Shown here one piece after another: positions 34,478 through 44,103 of a DNA stretch of 64,000 nucleotides. The position numbers and the translations under genes were made by a program. A model generated the notes under the pieces. It was not told the origin of the DNA. It saw only the letters and a program-made list of their open reading frames with translations, and searched no databases. The stretch spans positions 62,001 to 126,000 of the forward strand of contig NZ_LAHO01000001.1 of assembly GCF_000987775.1 (NCBI RefSeq). The letters are read 5' to 3'. The stretch comes from Arsukibacterium ikkense (GTDB lineage Bacteria > Pseudomonadota > Gammaproteobacteria > Enterobacterales > Alteromonadaceae). Numbering within the stretch: position 1 is the stretch's first letter; each line of letters begins with the position of its first letter.

Positions 34478-34589
34478 TCTAACCCCATTGGCCGCTGATT
34501 AAAAGCTGCAAACCGCTCTGCGGTTTCTTCGTACTCTTCCGGCACCGGAAAATCATCCTGATAAATTTTTTTGCCCGCTACTTGCTTTT

Positions 34590-34647
34590 ATACTGTGTGG
34601 CACCTAGTATAATTGCTGTGCGCTACACAGTATGTGGTGCACAGTAT
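34590..34647 (+). promoter_or_regulatory. padR promoter with three operator half-sites
   Basis: A consensus TATAAT lies at 34608-34613. ATACTGTGT (34590-34598) is the exact inverse of ACACAGTAT (34625-34633), and a third half-site GCACAGTAT lies at 34639-34647. They bracket the -10 and the likely start, an arrangement suited to autorepression by the PadR protein encoded next. Confidence 0.65.
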
Positions 34648-34660
34648 AAAAGGAAGGCTT

Positions 34661-35029
34661 ATGACAACGGCTCAATTAGACAAAATGCGGTTGGAGCTGC
34701 GCCGCGGCGTGCTGGTGCTGGCGGTGCTGGCTTCACTGCGCCAGCGCCATTATGGCTACTCACTGCGCCGGCAGTTGCAGGATAACGGCATTGATATCGA
34801 CGAAGGCACCTTGTACCCGCTGGTGCGGCGCCTGGCCGAGCAAGGCTTGCTCGACAGCGAATGGCAACAAGGGGAAGGGCGGGAGCGGCGCTATTACCAG
34901 TTATCTGAGCTGGGAGCAGAATTGCTGCAACAACTTACTCAGGAATGGACCACCTTAAATAATGCACTGGGGCCACTGTTGCAGCCAGAGCTTAACACCT
35001 TACCCGGGCAACCAGAGGAGCAGGGCTAA
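34661..35029 (+). CDS. PadR family transcriptional regulator
   Basis: 122 residues from the ATG behind AAGGAAGG; an upstream in-frame start lies inside the operator. The winged helix typical of PadR is visible: LRRGVLVLAVLASLRQRHYGYSLRRQL, EGTLYPLVRRLAEQGLL and RERRYYQLSELG. A short C-terminal helix should dimerise. Its stop overlaps the start of the HAAS-type membrane protein by one base. PadR plus HAAS/DUF1700-type gene is a common pair in which the regulator represses both genes. Confidence 0.92.
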   Translation: MTTAQLDKMRLELRRGVLVLAVLASLRQRHYGYSLRRQLQDNGIDIDEGTLYPLVRRLAEQGLLDSEWQQGEGRERRYYQLSELGAELLQQLTQEWTTLNNALGPLLQPELNTLPGQPEEQG

Positions 35030-35988
35030 TGGACTTAGTTAAACGCTATATCGCTGCGGTGCAGCGCGAATTACCGGAAGCAAAACGCCAGGAAATTGGC
35101 CGTGAACTGAATGCCAATATAATGGATCAGCTGGATGCGCTGGCTGAACAACATGGCGGCGCGCTTAGCGAGCAGCAGGTGGCTGACATACTGAAGACCA
35201 TGGGCCACCCCCGGCACATTGCCCGCCAGTTTTGCCCGCCGGCCCCCTTAATACCAGTACACTTAATGCCACTTTATAAACATACCTTGTTTATGGTGCT
35301 GGGCGTGCTGTTTGTGTTGCAGGTGGTGTTTATGACCAAAGGCTGGCTAACCGGCACTGATATGGGGCTGTTGCTGTTTATCAAAGGGCTGGCCTCGGGC
35401 TTTATTGCGGATGCGGTATTTGGCTTTACGGCGATAACGGTCGGTTTTGCTGTGGCTTTCAATGGTAAGCAACCTGGTTCCTGTAACACCAGTAGCCAAT
35501 GGCAACCGCAAGATTTACCTCCTGTCAGCGCTGGCTGGCAGCATATTAGTCTTAGTGATATTTTTACTGACCTGGCCACATATGCGTTCCTGTTACTGCT
35601 TATCTGGTTTCCGCTATGGCAGCAGACGTTTGCCGGGGCAGCACCAGCCAGTGAGATATTCAGCCCGTTGGCGTTAGTGATGCTGATGTGGTTTAGCCCG
35701 GTGATTCTGCTGGGGGTGCTGAGCAGTTTATGGCAGTTACGCCAGCGGATTTGGAGCCGGCAATCGTTAGCGCTGAATGTATTGGTTAATCTGGCGTTCT
35801 GTATGATGTTTCTGCTACTGGCAGCGAGTGGGCCCTTGCTGCAGTTAGATACCGAGCGTTGGGCCCGGTACTTCAGTCCGGATGCCTTTCAGGATAGCAT
35901 CCGGATCAGCTTAGTTATTATTGCCTTGTTCCCGGGCTATGAGGTGCTGCGTGATTTGCTGCGCTTAAAGCGCATGGCGGCTAACTAA
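35029..35988 (+). CDS. HAAS-type signalling domain membrane protein, PadR partner
   Basis: 319 residues: an N-terminal helical domain (1-75) of the HAAS/DUF1700 kind (VKRYIAAVQRELPEAKRQEIGRELNANI, EQQVADILKTMGHPRHIARQF), then about five hydrophobic segments between residues 80 and 310. Starts in TAATG overlap with padR, so coupled. Such proteins are associated with PadR regulators and envelope signalling, but their biochemical role is not known. Confidence 0.8.
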   Translation: MDLVKRYIAAVQRELPEAKRQEIGRELNANIMDQLDALAEQHGGALSEQQVADILKTMGHPRHIARQFCPPAPLIPVHLMPLYKHTLFMVLGVLFVLQVVFMTKGWLTGTDMGLLLFIKGLASGFIADAVFGFTAITVGFAVAFNGKQPGSCNTSSQWQPQDLPPVSAGWQHISLSDIFTDLATYAFLLLLIWFPLWQQTFAGAAPASEIFSPLALVMLMWFSPVILLGVLSSLWQLRQRIWSRQSLALNVLVNLAFCMMFLLLAASGPLLQLDTERWARYFSPDAFQDSIRISLVIIALFPGYEVLRDLLRLKRMAAN

Positions 35989-36005
35989 GATTACTGGTTT
36001 AAGCA

Positions 36006-36040
36006 AAGCCCTGCCAGAGTAGTGATGGCAGGGCTTGTTT
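36006..36040 (+). terminator. Intrinsic terminator of the padR operon
   Basis: AAGCCCTGCCA (36006-36016) and TGGCAGGGCTT (36026-36036) form a perfect 11 bp stem followed by GTTT. Confidence 0.85.
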
Positions 36041-36053
36041 GTTAAATAATGGC

Positions 36054-36275
36054 TTAGTACTGACGTGTTTTGCGGTTATCCCGCACCAGCCACCACACCA
36101 GCCAGATAAATAACAGCAACGGCGCCAGGGTGAAGACAACGGTAATGCCAATGGCCAATACCGCAGCGACCAGACCAAGCAGAATGCCAAATACCGAGCC
36201 GACAATGGCGATGATGGCAGGCAGGCAATAAATGCCCAACAGTACAGCAAGAATAATAACGACAGTTTTGTTCAT
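36054..36275 (-). CDS. Small membrane protein, function unknown
   Basis: 73 residues, almost entirely hydrophobic with two or three segments, ending in the basic tail WWLVRDNRKTRQY. AAGGA precedes the ATG. I do not recognise the family. It lies near a PspB-like small protein on the same strand and a PadR/HAAS pair, suggesting an envelope-related role, which is inference only. Confidence 0.6.
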   Translation of the reverse strand: MNKTVVIILAVLLGIYCLPAIIAIVGSVFGILLGLVAAVLAIGITVVFTLAPLLLFIWLVWWLVRDNRKTRQY

Positions 36276-36497
36276 GAGCCTAGTTCCTTATGTTGTAATA
36301 ACCTAGGTGTATCAAGAGGCATGCCAAAATATTAATATCATATAAAACAATTGCTTATTCATTTTTCGCGCCGTGCCAGCTTCGACAGCCTAGTCAGGCT
36401 TTGGTTGTTTTCACTAAATAGTGGTGAATTTAGCAGGGCTGTTGAAAGCACACAGCCGCCAGGGGCGTGGCGGCTATGGTTGCGGATAGCTCAGAAT
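36276..36497. other. Intergenic region with a hairpin
   Basis: Nothing coding is supported. AGCCGCCA (36454) and TGGCGGCT (36468) form an 8 bp stem downstream of the minus-strand PspB-like gene; no T-run follows on that strand. Confidence 0.4.
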
Positions 36498-36710
36498 TTA
36501 GAGTTTATTGATTTGCTCTTTAAGTTGATACGACTTGTCGGTAACAATGCTTTCCAGCGTGCTGACACGTTCTTTCAGCCGCTGTAATTCGGTTTGCAGC
36601 GCTTCGAGCTCGCCTTTGCCGGCTTTACCTTTGGTTTTCATATGTACTTCGTAAGCTGAATAGCCCAAGCCACCAATAATGGCAATAGCCGCAATTTCAA
36701 ATGGTCCCAT
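36498..36710 (-). CDS. PspB-like small membrane protein with coiled coil
   Basis: 70 residues: an N-terminal transmembrane segment (FEIAAIAIIGGLGYSAYEV), a basic linker and a C-terminal coiled coil (LEALQTELQRLKERVSTLES) ending TDKSYQLKEQINKL. Size, topology and the ERxxxLESI pattern resemble phage-shock protein B, but no pspA or pspC is adjacent, so this may be a stand-alone relative. GGGAG precedes the ATG. Confidence 0.6.
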   Translation of the reverse strand: MGPFEIAAIAIIGGLGYSAYEVHMKTKGKAGKGELEALQTELQRLKERVSTLESIVTDKSYQLKEQINKL

Positions 36711-36899
36711 GTTGTTCTCCCTTTTTATTAAGTAGTAGCCAAAAGCAAGCCTGATGCCATAGTTATAATAGTTAATTAAATGAATGACATAGTAGAAATT
36801 TACTGTTGTGCCTCTAGTGCAGCAGACAAAAGTTTAGTCAATATCACCAGATAGTAGTGGTAAACTTGGCCAAGGTATTCGAATAATTTGTAAAAGTTT

Positions 36900-37427
36900 A
36901 TGACCGATCAACAATGGATGGCCAAAGCGTTGCAGCTGGCCGCAAAAGCTGAGCAGGCCGGTGAAGTGCCGGTGGGGGCTATTATTGTGAAAGATGGCCA
37001 GGTTATTGCTGAAGGCTTTAACCAGATGATTAGTTTACATGATCCGTCGGCTCATGCGGAAATGCAGGCAGTGCGCCAGGCGGGTAAGCTGCTGCAGAAC
37101 TATCGCTTAACTGATTGCACTTTGTATGTGACGCTGGAACCCTGCAGTATGTGTGCAGGCATGCTGGTACACAGCAGATTGGCGCGCTTGGTGTTTGGCG
37201 CCAGTGATTATAAAACGGGCGCGGCCGGTTCGGTAATGAATTTAGTGCAGCATCCGCAATTGAATCATCAGCTGGAGGTAACCGGCGGGGTGTTGGCAGA
37301 GCAGTGCGCTGCCATGTTGTCAGCATTTTTTCAGTTTCGACGCCAGCAGAAAAAAGCGGCGAAACAGGCTAGCTTGCCGGTTGCTCCTGAGCTGACTGAT
37401 CCTGCAGCCCCGGATGATCCTGCATAA
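36900..37427 (+). CDS. tadA: tRNA-specific adenosine deaminase TadA
   Basis: TadA converts A34 to inosine in the anticodon of tRNA(Arg)(ACG). The zinc-binding and catalytic motif HAE (HAEMQAVRQ) and the PCSMCAGM Cys pair are intact, and the dimer-forming N-terminal helix is present. The last 20 residues (TDPAAPDDPA) are a disordered extension. Synteny with mltF and purL matches E. coli. Confidence 0.95.
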   Translation: MTDQQWMAKALQLAAKAEQAGEVPVGAIIVKDGQVIAEGFNQMISLHDPSAHAEMQAVRQAGKLLQNYRLTDCTLYVTLEPCSMCAGMLVHSRLARLVFGASDYKTGAAGSVMNLVQHPQLNHQLEVTGGVLAEQCAAMLSAFFQFRRQQKKAAKQASLPVAPELTDPAAPDDPA

Positions 37428-37560
37428 CCGCTTGATAATTGCGCCGTCTGCGGTGCAGTTTCAGTAAATCGGTATTGCGTTTCACCCGCCGCCGACTGGA
37501 TGTGATAGCAAAGGCACTGACTTTACGGCGTTTTAGCGGTGGTTTTTTTCGTTTAAGCAT
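37369..37560 (-). CDS. Possible small basic protein overlapping the tadA end
   Basis: A 63-residue ORF rich in Lys and Arg (LKRKKPPLKRRKVSAF, SSRRRVKRN, HRRRRNY) on the strand opposite tadA, overlapping its last 59 bases. AGG lies eight bases before the ATG. The basic N-terminal half is outside tadA and looks protein-like; the C-terminal half is the complement of tadA's variable tail. It could bind nucleic acid, or be spurious. Confidence 0.35.
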   Translation of the reverse strand: MLKRKKPPLKRRKVSAFAITSSRRRVKRNTDLLKLHRRRRNYQAVMQDHPGLQDQSAQEQPAS

Positions 37561-37667
37561 AATGAACCTGAGTTGTAACCCGACGTTGCCTTTGCAACGT
37601 TAATATGGCGTTACTATAGGGCCGTTGGGGCCTGACAACAAGAGCCTGCCGGTTAAACGACAGAAAT

Positions 37668-39122
37668 TTAACGCTCAACACCCGGCGGCGTTGTGGTTTG
37701 CTGTTCTGACAAGGGCTCAATATCGGTTGGCAGTTGTTCGGTCAGCCGCAACCGTTGCAGCTCCAGTCGCTGCTCGGCCTGTTGTTTTTCATCGGTCCAC
37801 AACAGGGTGTCATAGTAGCGACGAATGTTCTCGACATAGGTTACGGCTTCATCGCCTCTGGCATAGCCATATTTAGTGTGCTGATACACTGCTTTTTGCC
37901 GCAGTAAAGGCAGCCGTTGTTTGACTTCAAGCCATTTATCCGGATCGGCACCGTCACGCTGCGTCAGAATACGGGCATCCTCAACATGCCCCCAACCGAC
38001 ATTATAAGAGGCCAGCGCAAACCACAGCCTATCCGGCATAATGATGCGTTCCGGCACCCTGCTGACCAACCGGTGTAAATAGCGGCTACCGCCCCTGATG
38101 CTTTGCTCGGGGTCCAGCCGGCTGTTAACCCCCATTTGCTGCGCAGTTGGCAGAGTCAGCATCATCAGGCCGCGCACCCCGGTAGGGCTGCGGGCTTTAG
38201 GATCCCAGTGCGACTCCTGGTAGGCCAGTGCAGCCAGTAGACGCCAGTCAAGTTCGCCGGCATACTGCACAAACAAATCTTTATAAGCGGGCAGGGTGTG
38301 GTCAATAGCCGCAATATATTGCAGGGTATCGACATAATCGAACTGGCTAACATGACCAAAGTAACGGTCTTCCAGCGTAATCAGCTCACCACTTTGGTAA
38401 ATGCTGCCGAAAAACTCAATTAATACGGTGAGCAGCGAGTCATCATTATTGGCGGCCAGCAGCCAGCCTACCGGCTGGTTATCTGTGACCGTAAAGCCAA
38501 TGCTTAAACTGGGGGAAAAACGCCGGTTTATCGCCAGCTGGTTAGAATCGGTCAGGGTATAGGGTATTTTGCCATCTACCACCAGTTGCAACACGTCATC
38601 GGCGTCGAGATCTTTGCGTTGTAACCAGCGCAGGTTAGGGTAATCGTTACTCAGCCGGTCAAGCGTTTGCGCATGACTGCTGTCCTGAATAACCACTATG
38701 GGCTCGGTTATGTGATCCATTGAGCGTGGCCAGTCGTCTCCCTGACGAAATACCAGCAATTCGCTGATCCAGCGATAAGCCGGTGCCGCCCGGTAGCGAT
38801 TTAAGCGCTGTGGGGTGAGGGTGAGGCCGCCGGCAATAAAATCCACCTGGCCGGTATCGAGCTTTTGCAATAACTCGTCCAGATGATAGCTGGGGAATAA
38901 ATGCAGTTCGACATCTAATTTACGCGCCAGATTTTGTGCCAGCTCATATTCGAAGCCGGTTGGGCCATCAATACCAATATAATAGCTGGTCGGGCCATGT
39001 AACAGGCCAACCCGCAGGCTGTTGCGCTGATAAATATTATCCAGCTGCGATCGATGCTCTGCTACCGGCGCACATGCGCTTAGCAGGCCAACCATCAGCC
39101 AGAAAAGCAGCCTTATTTGCAT
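37668..39122 (-). CDS. mltF: Membrane-bound lytic murein transglycosylase MltF
   Basis: 484 residues from the ATG at 39122; the longer in-frame version lacks a signal-like N-terminus. The lipobox-like LSAC follows the hydrophobic start. An N-terminal periplasmic solute-binding domain (SBP_bac_3 fold, about 40-265, GPTGFEYELAQNLA) precedes an SLT lysozyme-like domain with catalytic Glu in AYQESHWDP and the GLMMLTLPTAQQMGV block. MltF cleaves peptidoglycan with formation of 1,6-anhydromuramic ends at the outer membrane. Located between tadA and purL as in E. coli. Confidence 0.93.
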   Translation of the reverse strand: MQIRLLFWLMVGLLSACAPVAEHRSQLDNIYQRNSLRVGLLHGPTSYYIGIDGPTGFEYELAQNLARKLDVELHLFPSYHLDELLQKLDTGQVDFIAGGLTLTPQRLNRYRAAPAYRWISELLVFRQGDDWPRSMDHITEPIVVIQDSSHAQTLDRLSNDYPNLRWLQRKDLDADDVLQLVVDGKIPYTLTDSNQLAINRRFSPSLSIGFTVTDNQPVGWLLAANNDDSLLTVLIEFFGSIYQSGELITLEDRYFGHVSQFDYVDTLQYIAAIDHTLPAYKDLFVQYAGELDWRLLAALAYQESHWDPKARSPTGVRGLMMLTLPTAQQMGVNSRLDPEQSIRGGSRYLHRLVSRVPERIIMPDRLWFALASYNVGWGHVEDARILTQRDGADPDKWLEVKQRLPLLRQKAVYQHTKYGYARGDEAVTYVENIRRYYDTLLWTDEKQQAEQRLELQRLRLTEQLPTDIEPLSEQQTTTPPGVER

Positions 39123-39272
39123 GCCAACCCTGATATCTACTACCCTGACGTCAGTTATATCAAACTTAAGCGGGGTAGTCAGTTTTTTCACATACCACTT
39201 AGCGTCAAATTTCTTTATAATAGCGCGCTTAAATCAGCTTCCATCGACGCTCAACCAACGGAAACCTAGCCT

Positions 39273-42200
39273 ATGTTGATCCTGCGTGGTGCACCTGCAC
39301 TGTCCGAATTCAGAATTGCCAAGTTACTGGAGCAGTGCGCTGAACGCACTTTGCCGGTAACCTCAATTTACGCCGAGTATATGCACTTTGCCGATAACAG
39401 CGCTGCGTTAAGCCCTGATGAGCAAAGCACCCTGGATAAACTGCTCACCTATGGCCCGGCTATTGCCAGCCATGAGCCGGCGGGCCAGTTGTTGCTGGTA
39501 ACCCCGCGCCCGGGCACAATTTCACCCTGGTCGTCAAAAGCCAGCGATATTGCTCATAATTGTGGCCTGGCCACCATAAAGCGCTTAGAGCGCGGTATTG
39601 CCTACTACATTGAAAGCAGCCGCAACTTAAGCAGCGATGAGTTAAGCGCGGTGAGTGCCTTACTGCACGACCGGATGATGGAGGTAGTGTTTAGTGAGTT
39701 TGACCAGGCACAAGCGCTATTTCGCCAGGCAGCACCAGCCAGTTTAAGCTCGGTTGATATTCTGGGTGGTGGCCGGCAGGCGCTGGCAGACGCCAATATG
39801 GCGCTGGGTCTGGCACTGGCCGATGACGAAATTGATTATCTGGTCAGCAATTTTCAACAGCTCGGTCGCAACCCGAATGACATTGAGCTGTATATGTTTG
39901 CCCAGGCAAACTCTGAACATTGCCGCCATAAAATTTTTAACGCCGATTGGACTATCGATGGCGTAGTACAGCCAAAATCCTTGTTCAAGATGATTAAAAA
40001 CACCTTTGAACATACCCCGGATTATGTGTTGTCGGCCTATAAAGATAACGCTGCGGTAATGACAGGTTCAACCGCAGGCCGGTTTTTCCCGGTACCGGGC
40101 AGCGGTGAATACAACTATCATCATGAAGATATTCATATTCTGATGAAGGTAGAAACCCATAACCACCCAACGGCTATTTCACCCTATCCGGGGGCGGCTA
40201 CCGGCTCGGGTGGTGAAATTCGCGATGAAGGCGCTACCGGTATCGGCTCTAAACCGAAAGCAGGCTTAGTTGGCTTTTCCGTTTCTAACTTACGCATTCC
40301 GGGTTTTACCCAGCCATGGGAAACCGATTTTGGCAAGCCAGAGCGCATAGTCAGCGCACTGGATATTATGCTGGAAGGCCCACTGGGCGGTGCAGCCTTT
40401 AACAACGAATTTGGCCGGCCGGCCATTAACGGTTATTTCCGTACTTACGAAGAAAAAGTCAGTAGTCACAACGGTGAGGAAGTTCGCGGCTACCATAAGC
40501 CGATCATGATTGCCGGCGGCCTCGGTAATATCCGCGCTGATCACGTGCAAAAGGGCATTTTACCACCGGGTGCCAAGCTGGTGGTATTAGGTGGCCCGGC
40601 CATGAATATCGGCTTAGGCGGCGGTGCGGCCTCGTCGATGGCCTCGGGCCAGTCGGCAGAAGACTTAGACTTTGCCTCAGTACAGCGGGAAAACCCGGAA
40701 ATTGAACGGCGCTGTCAGGAAGTGATCGACCGCTGCTGGCAGCTGGGTGACGATAACCCCATTTGCTTTATTCACGATGTTGGTGCCGGCGGTTTATCGA
40801 ATGCCTTCCCCGAGCTGGTGAATGACGGTGGTGTCGGTGGTAAGTTTGAACTGCGCAACGTACCAAACGATGAGCCTGGCATGTCGCCATTGCAAATTTG
40901 GTGTAACGAGTCGCAAGAGCGCTACGTGATGGCCATTCCGCCGGAAAAAATGGCGGTGTTTGCGCAAATTTGTCAGCGCGAACGCGCACCTTATGCCGTA
41001 GTGGGTGAGGCGACAGCAGCACAACACCTTACCTTAACCGATCAGCACTTTGGCACCACGCCGATTGATTTACCGCTAAGCGTGTTGCTTGGCAAAGCAC
41101 CGAAAATGCATCGTGATGTGCAAAGTACTAAAGCCGTGGGCCAACCGCTGAACCGCGCAGGTATAACCATCGCAGATGCGGCAGAGCGTTTATTACGCTT
41201 ACCCACCATTGCTGAGAAAACCTTTCTGGTCACCATTGGCGATCGCACTGTTACCGGTCTGGTGGCACGCGATCAGATGGTGGGTCCCTGGCAGGTGCCG
41301 GTAGCCAACTGCGGTATTACTGCGGCCAGTTATGACACCTATCATGGTGAAGCGATGGCAATGGGCGAGCGCACACCGGTCGCCTTGCTGGATTTTGCGG
41401 CCTCGGCCCGGTTGGCGGTAGCCGAAGCCATTACCAATATCGCTTGTAGTGATATCGGTGATTTAAAGCGGATTAAACTGTCGGCTAACTGGATGTCGGC
41501 CGCCGGCCACCCTGGCGAAGATGCTGGTTTATACGCGGCCGTAAAAGCCATTGGCGAAGAACTATGCCCGGCGCTTAAGGTAACCATTCCGGTGGGCAAA
41601 GACTCAATGTCGATGAAAACCAAATGGCAGCAAGATGGTACAGAGCGTGCGGTGACCTCGCCCATGTCGCTGGTGATCACCGCCTTTGGCCGGGTTGAGG
41701 ATATCCGTAAAACGGTAACGCCGCAGCTGCGCACCGACCAGGGCAACAGCAGCTTGCTGCTGATTGATTTAGGCCAGGGTGCTAATCGTTTAGGCGGCTC
41801 TTGTTTAACCCAGGTGTACAAGCAGCTGGGGGATACGCCGGCCGATTTAGACAGCCCACAACTGTTGCTTAATTTGTTTGCGGCACTGCAGCAACTGGTA
41901 CGCGAGCAAAAGCTGCTGGCTTATCATGACCGCTCAGACGGCGGTTTATTTGTTACCCTGGCGGAAATGGCGTTTGCCGGCAAGGCCGGTTTTAGTGCCG
42001 ATATCAGCAAGCTTGGCAACGATGATTTAGCCGTGCTGTTCAGTGAGGAGCCGGGTGTGGTTATCCAGGTTGCCGATAGCGAACTGGCCTATGTGCAGCA
42101 GGTGCTGGCACAGCATCAGCTGGCGCCATGCAGCCATACCCTGGGCCCGGTAACGTCCGGTGATCAACTGCTGTTTAGCCGTGCTGACACTGAAGTATTC

Positions 42201-43166
42201 AGCGACAGCCGCAGCCGTCTGCGTTGCATCTGGGCTGAAACCACTTACCAGATGCAGGCGCTGCGGGATAACCCGGCGGGCGCTAAACAAGAGTTCGCCG
42301 CCAAAGCAGATGTGAGCGACCCTGGCTTAAACGTAAAGCTCAGCTTTGATGCTAATGCCGATATTGCTGCACCCTTTATTTTAAAAGGCGCTGCGCCTAA
42401 AGTTGCTATTTTACGCGAGCAGGGCGTGAACTCGCACCTGGAAATGGCTGCAGCCTTTAACCGGGCCGGTTTTAGCGCGGTTGATGTGCATATGAGCGAT
42501 ATCCTGGCTGGCCGGGTTAAGCTGAGCGATTTTAACGGTTTAGCCGCCTGTGGCGGTTTCTCGTACGGTGACGTTTTAGGTGCTGGCGAAGGCTGGGCGA
42601 AATCAGTGTTGTTTAATGATATTGCCCGGGCGCAATTTGCCGCCTTTTTCGAGCGGCCAAGCACCTTCTCGTTAGGGGTGTGTAATGGTTGTCAGATGAT
42701 GTCGAATTTAAAAAGTCTTATCCCGGGTGCTGAGTTATGGCCGCATTTTGTGCGGAATAAATCAGAGCGGTTTGAAGCCCGCTTCAGCCTGGTAGAGGTG
42801 CAGCAAAGCCCGTCGCTGTTTTTCAGCGGCATGGCGGGTTCAAGGCTGCCAATTGCAGTGTCACACGGGGAAGGCCATGCCGAGTTTGCCAGCAGCGAAG
42901 CGTTCGCCAAGGCTAACCACAGTGGCACCGTTGCCATGCGTTTTGTTGATAACTTTGGCAAGGTAACCGAAAATTATCCGGCAAACCCGAACGGCTCGCC
43001 GGCCGGTATTACTGCGCTTACCACTACGGATGGCCGGGTCAGTATTATGATGCCGCACCCGGAGCGGGTATTCCGTACCGTGGCCAACTCCTGGCACCCG
43101 GATGACTGGCAGGAAGACAGCCCATGGATGCGGATGTTCCGCAACGCCCGGGTCTGGCTGGGGTAA
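39273..43166 (+). CDS. purL: Phosphoribosylformylglycinamidine synthase
   Basis: PurL performs the fourth step of purine synthesis: FGAR, glutamine and ATP to FGAM. This is the large single-chain form (1297 residues; E. coli 1295). The N-terminal domain, two AIRS-type ATP-grasp-like halves and a class I glutaminase domain are present, the latter with the nucleophile C1137 in [10 protein letters not shown] and the PHPER His/Glu pair at the end. The first residues ([14 protein letters not shown]) match the family. TATAAT at 39216-39221 is a probable -10; no PurR box is evident. Confidence 0.97.
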   Translation: MLILRGAPALSEFRIAKLLEQCAERTLPVTSIYAEYMHFADNSAALSPDEQSTLDKLLTYGPAIASHEPAGQLLLVTPRPGTISPWSSKASDIAHNCGLATIKRLERGIAYYIESSRNLSSDELSAVSALLHDRMMEVVFSEFDQAQALFRQAAPASLSSVDILGGGRQALADANMALGLALADDEIDYLVSNFQQLGRNPNDIELYMFAQANSEHCRHKIFNADWTIDGVVQPKSLFKMIKNTFEHTPDYVLSAYKDNAAVMTGSTAGRFFPVPGSGEYNYHHEDIHILMKVETHNHPTAISPYPGAATGSGGEIRDEGATGIGSKPKAGLVGFSVSNLRIPGFTQPWETDFGKPERIVSALDIMLEGPLGGAAFNNEFGRPAINGYFRTYEEKVSSHNGEEVRGYHKPIMIAGGLGNIRADHVQKGILPPGAKLVVLGGPAMNIGLGGGAASSMASGQSAEDLDFASVQRENPEIERRCQEVIDRCWQLGDDNPICFIHDVGAGGLSNAFPELVNDGGVGGKFELRNVPNDEPGMSPLQIWCNESQERYVMAIPPEKMAVFAQICQRERAPYAVVGEATAAQHLTLTDQHFGTTPIDLPLSVLLGKAPKMHRDVQSTKAVGQPLNRAGITIADAAERLLRLPTIAEKTFLVTIGDRTVTGLVARDQMVGPWQVPVANCGITAASYDTYHGEAMAMGERTPVALLDFAASARLAVAEAITNIACSDIGDLKRIKLSANWMSAAGHPGEDAGLYAAVKAIGEELCPALKVTIPVGKDSMSMKTKWQQDGTERAVTSPMSLVITAFGRVEDIRKTVTPQLRTDQGNSSLLLIDLGQGANRLGGSCLTQVYKQLGDTPADLDSPQLLLNLFAALQQLVREQKLLAYHDRSDGGLFVTLAEMAFAGKAGFSADISKLGNDDLAVLFSEEPGVVIQVADSELAYVQQVLAQHQLAPCSHTLGPVTSGDQLLFSRADTEVFSDSRSRLRCIWAETTYQMQALRDNPAGAKQEFAAKADVSDPGLNVKLSFDANADIAAPFILKGAAPKVAILREQGVNSHLEMAAAFNRAGFSAVDVHMSDILAGRVKLSDFNGLAACGGFSYGDVLGAGEGWAKSVLFNDIARAQFAAFFERPSTFSLGVCNGCQMMSNLKSLIPGAELWPHFVRNKSERFEARFSLVEVQQSPSLFFSGMAGSRLPIAVSHGEGHAEFASSEAFAKANHSGTVAMRFVDNFGKVTENYPANPNGSPAGITALTTTDGRVSIMMPHPERVFRTVANSWHPDDWQEDSPWMRMFRNARVWLG

Positions 43167-43184
43167 TAGCACATTATCCGAAAT

Positions 43185-43213
43185 AAAAAACCCTGCAGTT
43201 GCAGGGTTTTTTT
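43185..43213. terminator. Bidirectional terminator between purL and ompW
   Basis: A-run, CCCTGCA, two-base loop, TGCAGGG, T-run: a symmetrical stem serving purL on the plus strand and ompW on the minus strand. Confidence 0.9.
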
Positions 43214-43229
43214 ATGCAGCGGCTGGCGC

Positions 43230-43928
43230 TTATAACGTCCAGCGCAAGCCAATCATCGCCACATAGGGGTCGATATTAATATTAACGCTTTGCACTGTGC
43301 TGCCATTAACCTGCACCCGGCCGGTGGTGTCGATATCCATTTTACTTAACATCATGTGGATACCCAGGGTGTCATTCAGCTTGATATTTACCCCGGCTTG
43401 TAATGCCAAACCGTAGGAGTTTTTCGCTTTTAAGGTAACGCTGTCGTTCGGACCCGTGACGTTCAGCGCTTGCAGGGCATCTTTTAACTGATTGTCAATC
43501 TGCTCATCGAAGAAGATAGTGTAGTTAACACCCACGCCGACGAAGGGGTCAAAGGTGTGATGCTCTGGCATAAAGTGATACTGCGCCAGCAGGGTAGGCG
43601 GCAGATGCTTGGTTTTACCCACTTTCAAGCCGTCGATGGCAGAACCTTTTACGCTGATGTCATGGCTGAATGGGGTGGCAGCAATTAGCTGTACTGCCCA
43701 GTTTGGCTTGATCCGGTAATCAAACGTCAGGCCTAGCTGAGTGTTGCTGTTAACGGCCAGCGCTGTCGAGCCGTTCGGTAAGCCAGCAACTTGCTCAATA
43801 ACATTTAAGCTGGAACTGCTGTCATCGGGTGCCACGTTGATAGCGCCGATATTAATAGAAAAATCAGCAAAAGCCGGGGCAGCGGCTAACACAGAAATCA
43901 GCGGAATAGCGATTAAACAGGTTTTCAT
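43230..43928 (-). CDS. ompW: OmpW family outer-membrane protein
   Basis: 232 residues from the ATG at 43928, with GGAG upstream; the GTG four codons earlier is in the RBS. The signal peptide ends APAFA (about 20). The remainder is an eight-stranded beta-barrel of the OmpW type: repeated amphipathic strands, the LPPTLLAQYHFMP motif and FDPFVGVGVNYTIFF. OmpW forms a narrow channel for hydrophobic molecules. The last residue is Leu rather than the usual Phe. Confidence 0.88.
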   Translation of the reverse strand: MKTCLIAIPLISVLAAAPAFADFSINIGAINVAPDDSSSSLNVIEQVAGLPNGSTALAVNSNTQLGLTFDYRIKPNWAVQLIAATPFSHDISVKGSAIDGLKVGKTKHLPPTLLAQYHFMPEHHTFDPFVGVGVNYTIFFDEQIDNQLKDALQALNVTGPNDSVTLKAKNSYGLALQAGVNIKLNDTLGIHMMLSKMDIDTTGRVQVNGSTVQSVNINIDPYVAMIGLRWTL

Positions 43929-44000
43929 AAAGTGCTCCACAAGTTAATTCCATAGCCAGTGTGCGCTTTAGCCAAAACAGAATATTGGCCTGGATCAATA

Positions 44001-44030
44001 AAAAAACCGCTGTCAGGTCTGTACAGCGGG
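44001..44030 (-). terminator. Intrinsic terminator of the deacetylase operon
   Basis: On the minus strand CCGCTGT and ACAGCGG form a 7 bp stem with a 9-base loop followed by TTTTTT, 74 bases beyond the HDAC-like gene. Confidence 0.85.
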
Positions 44031-44103
44031 TTACTTTGTTCTGTATCAAATTTTTGTAACTATAAATAGTTAGCAAGCTACCTGCTTTGTACTATTGACG
44101 TTG

